Assembly (NCBI GenBank): GCA_003343815.1
Contig: QAKL01000095.1
Coordinates: 1-6,451, forward strand
DNA: 6,451 bases
Source of the DNA: Clostridiales bacterium
GTDB taxonomy: Bacteria > Bacillota > Peptococcia > Peptococcales > Peptococcaceae
Direction of reading: 5' to 3'
In this document: positions 4,874 through 6,451 of the stretch, one piece after another
Layout: each line of letters opens with the position of its first letter
Position numbering within the stretch: the first letter of the stretch is position 1
Notes under the pieces: model-generated
The model's database searches: none
Told to the model about the DNA's origin: nothing
The model's input: the letters and a program-made list of their open reading frames with translations, nothing else
Position numbers and translations under genes: made by a program

Positions 4874-6451
4874 TTACTGGACGTTATTATCGTTAATAAC
4901 TTTCGCCATCGCGATAACTTTATCATTTTCGCCTAAGCGCATTAAGAGTACACCCATCGTAGCGCGTCCGGAGGAGGTAATATCCGCCACCTGCAAGCGA
5001 ATGATGATGCCCTCGGTCGTCACCGCCAAGATTTCCTCGCCGTCTTTTAAAATCAGCATATCGACGATATTGCCGTTACGCTTGCTTTCCTTAATCGTTT
5101 GGATACCTTTGCCGCCACGGCTCTGCGCGCGGTATTCGTCAATCTTAGTGCGTTTGCCGTAGCCGTTTTCGGTGATAACCAAAACCTGACTGTCGGCGCG
5201 AACGATATCCATGGCTTGGACGTAATCGCCTTTTTCGAGCTTGATGCCGTGGACGCCCTGACCGGTACGGCCGATCGGACGCACTTCCTCTTCGCTGAAG
5301 CGAATCGCCATACCGTACGCTGTCACCAAAAGTAACTCCTGCTTGCCATCGGTCAAAGCTACTTTGACCAATTCGTCGCCTTCCTCCAGATTGATAGCGA
5401 TTAGGCCATCTTTACGGGATGAATCATATTCATTTAAAATAGTTTTCTTGACATAGCCGTGACGCGTCACTGCCAAAAGATATTTTTCTTCGGCAAAATT
5501 TTTCACCGAAATAACTGCGGTAATTTTTTCATCGTTACCGATATTAATGAGATTAACCACAGCGGTACCTTTGGAGGTGCGGCTGGTTTCAGGAATATCG
5601 TAAACCTTGACGCGGTAGCATTTACCGTTATTAGTAAAGAACATGAGGTAATTATGCGTCGAGGTGATGAAGAGCTGCTCGACGAAATCTTCTTCTTTAG
5701 TCGTCATACCGGTGATGCCTTTGCCGCCGCGCTTCTGGCTCTTATAGGTATCCATCGGCACACGCTTGATATAACCGGTGTGGCTTATCGTAATGACGAC
5801 GTCCTCATCGGCAATCAAATCCTCGACCTCTAAATCGTTCTCATCGGCGGTGATTTCCGTGCGGCGCTCATCGGCGTATTTCTGGCGAATGACGCCGATT
5901 TCGTCTTTGATAATACTTAAAACCATACCCTCGTCACTCAAAACCTGCTTATAATAAGCGATTTTCCTTTTCAATTCTTCCAACTCATCGACCAATTTTT
6001 CGACAGCCAAACCGTTTAAGCGTTTGAGCTGCATGTCGATGACCGCCTGCGCCTGCTTATCAGTAAGTCCCAGCGCATCATGCAATTTCTGCTTGGACTC
6101 CTCATCGGTATGGGTAGAGCGGACGATCTGCACGACCAAATCAATATTGTCAACGGCGATTTTCAAGCCCTCAACGATATGCTCGCGCTCTTCAGCTTTA
6201 TGCAAATCAAATCTGGTACGTCTGACGATGACCTCTTCCTGATGCTTGATATAGTGTGTGAGCATCTGCTTCAATGTCAAAATCTGCGGCATACCGTTAA
6301 CGAGTGCCAAATTAATCACGCCGAAATTATCCTGCATCTGCGTATTTTTATACAGATGATTGAGGACGATCTGCGGATTGGCATCGCGTTTGAGTTCGAT
6401 GACGATACGCATACCTTTACGGTCGGACTCATCGCGCAAATCGGTAATACC
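4874..6451 (-). CDS. gyrA: DNA gyrase subunit A, C-terminal 525 residues (5' end beyond window)
   Basis: The frame is open to the window edge and begins GITDLRDESDRKGMR, which aligns with about residue 290 of Bacillus-type GyrA (about 820 residues), so the N-terminal third with the catalytic Tyr and the quinolone-resistance region is missing here. Present are the end of the breakage-reunion core, the coiled-coil gate helices (about visible residues 80-190, LTDKQAQAVIDMQLKRL and ELEELKRKI) and the DNA-wrapping beta-pinwheel. The GyrA box QKRGGKG is at visible residues 239-245 and separates gyrase from topoisomerase IV ParC. Repeated blade motifs follow: RTSKGTAVVNL, SRKDGLIAINL, RTGQGVHGIKL, SRGGKGIQTIK and SGRATMGVLLMRL, giving six blades. 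The C terminus (VINDNNVQ) lacks the long acidic tail of E. coli GyrA. With GyrB it introduces negative supercoils using ATP. Confidence 0.98.
   Translation of the reverse strand, partial: GITDLRDESDRKGMRIVIELKRDANPQIVLNHLYKNTQMQDNFGVINLALVNGMPQILTLKQMLTHYIKHQEEVIVRRTRFDLHKAEEREHIVEGLKIAVDNIDLVVQIVRSTHTDEESKQKLHDALGLTDKQAQAVIDMQLKRLNGLAVEKLVDELEELKRKIAYYKQVLSDEGMVLSIIKDEIGVIRQKYADERRTEITADENDLEVEDLIADEDVVITISHTGYIKRVPMDTYKSQKRGGKGITGMTTKEEDFVEQLFITSTHNYLMFFTNNGKCYRVKVYDIPETSRTSKGTAVVNLINIGNDEKITAVISVKNFAEEKYLLAVTRHGYVKKTILNEYDSSRKDGLIAINLEEGDELVKVALTDGKQELLLVTAYGMAIRFSEEEVRPIGRTGQGVHGIKLEKGDYVQAMDIVRADSQVLVITENGYGKRTKIDEYRAQSRGGKGIQTIKESKRNGNIVDMLILKDGEEILAVTTEGIIIRLQVADITSSGRATMGVLLMRLGENDKVIAMAKVINDNNVQ

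Noticed and set aside
5459..5833. Open frame of 124 codons on the plus strand inside gyrA, plus smaller ones at 5099-5335 and 6024-6242
   Set aside because: They are antisense shadows of conserved gyrA coding sequence with no ribosome binding site and no recognisable protein.

Overview
The window looks like a piece of the chromosome of a low-to-moderate GC member of the Bacillota (Firmicutes). This rests on the gene set (GyrA of the Bacillus/Clostridium size class, a GerMN-domain lipoprotein, AzlCD, a PfoR-like PTS membrane protein), strong GGAGG/AGGTGA ribosome binding sites, near-consensus vegetative promoters and A/T-tract intrinsic terminators. I cannot place it more precisely; a clostridial or Negativicutes-type gut anaerobe is plausible but unproven. 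There is no sign of phage, IS elements, CRISPR, tRNA or rRNA.

Layout. Bases 1-306 (+) are the 3' end of a PTS_EIIC_2/PfoR-type membrane protein. It ends at a symmetric bidirectional terminator (310-345), followed directly by an 18-bp perfect palindrome (349-366) made of two abutting head-to-head consensus DnaA boxes. A minus-strand block follows: a LysR-type regulator reduced to its ligand-binding domain (368-982, no DNA-binding domain); a short-chain dehydrogenase/reductase (1169-1993); the AzlC/AzlD branched-chain amino acid exporter pair (3136-2094, 4-bp overlap); and a GerMN-domain lipoprotein followed 2 nt later by trmO (4395-3203). The azlC promoter is a perfect TTGACA-N17-TATAAT whose -35 lies inside the end of trmO, with a dyad at the predicted transcription start. 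A small monocistronic plus-strand gene of unknown function (4573-4815) has its own extended -10 promoter and shares a bidirectional terminator with gyrA. The C-terminal 525 codons of gyrA (minus strand) fill the rest of the window and run off its right edge.

How the genes relate. Most are independent units separated by intrinsic terminators. Only two pairs look co-translated: azlC-azlD, a two-subunit exporter, and the lipoprotein-trmO pair, whose functional link is unclear. No terminator is visible between trmO and azlC, so read-through into azlCD is possible. I found no clear new multi-gene system. The points most worth a second look are the DnaA-box palindrome, the SBD-only LysR remnant with a good promoter but a broken 5' end, the embedded azlC promoter/operator, and the uncharacterised 80-aa gene.
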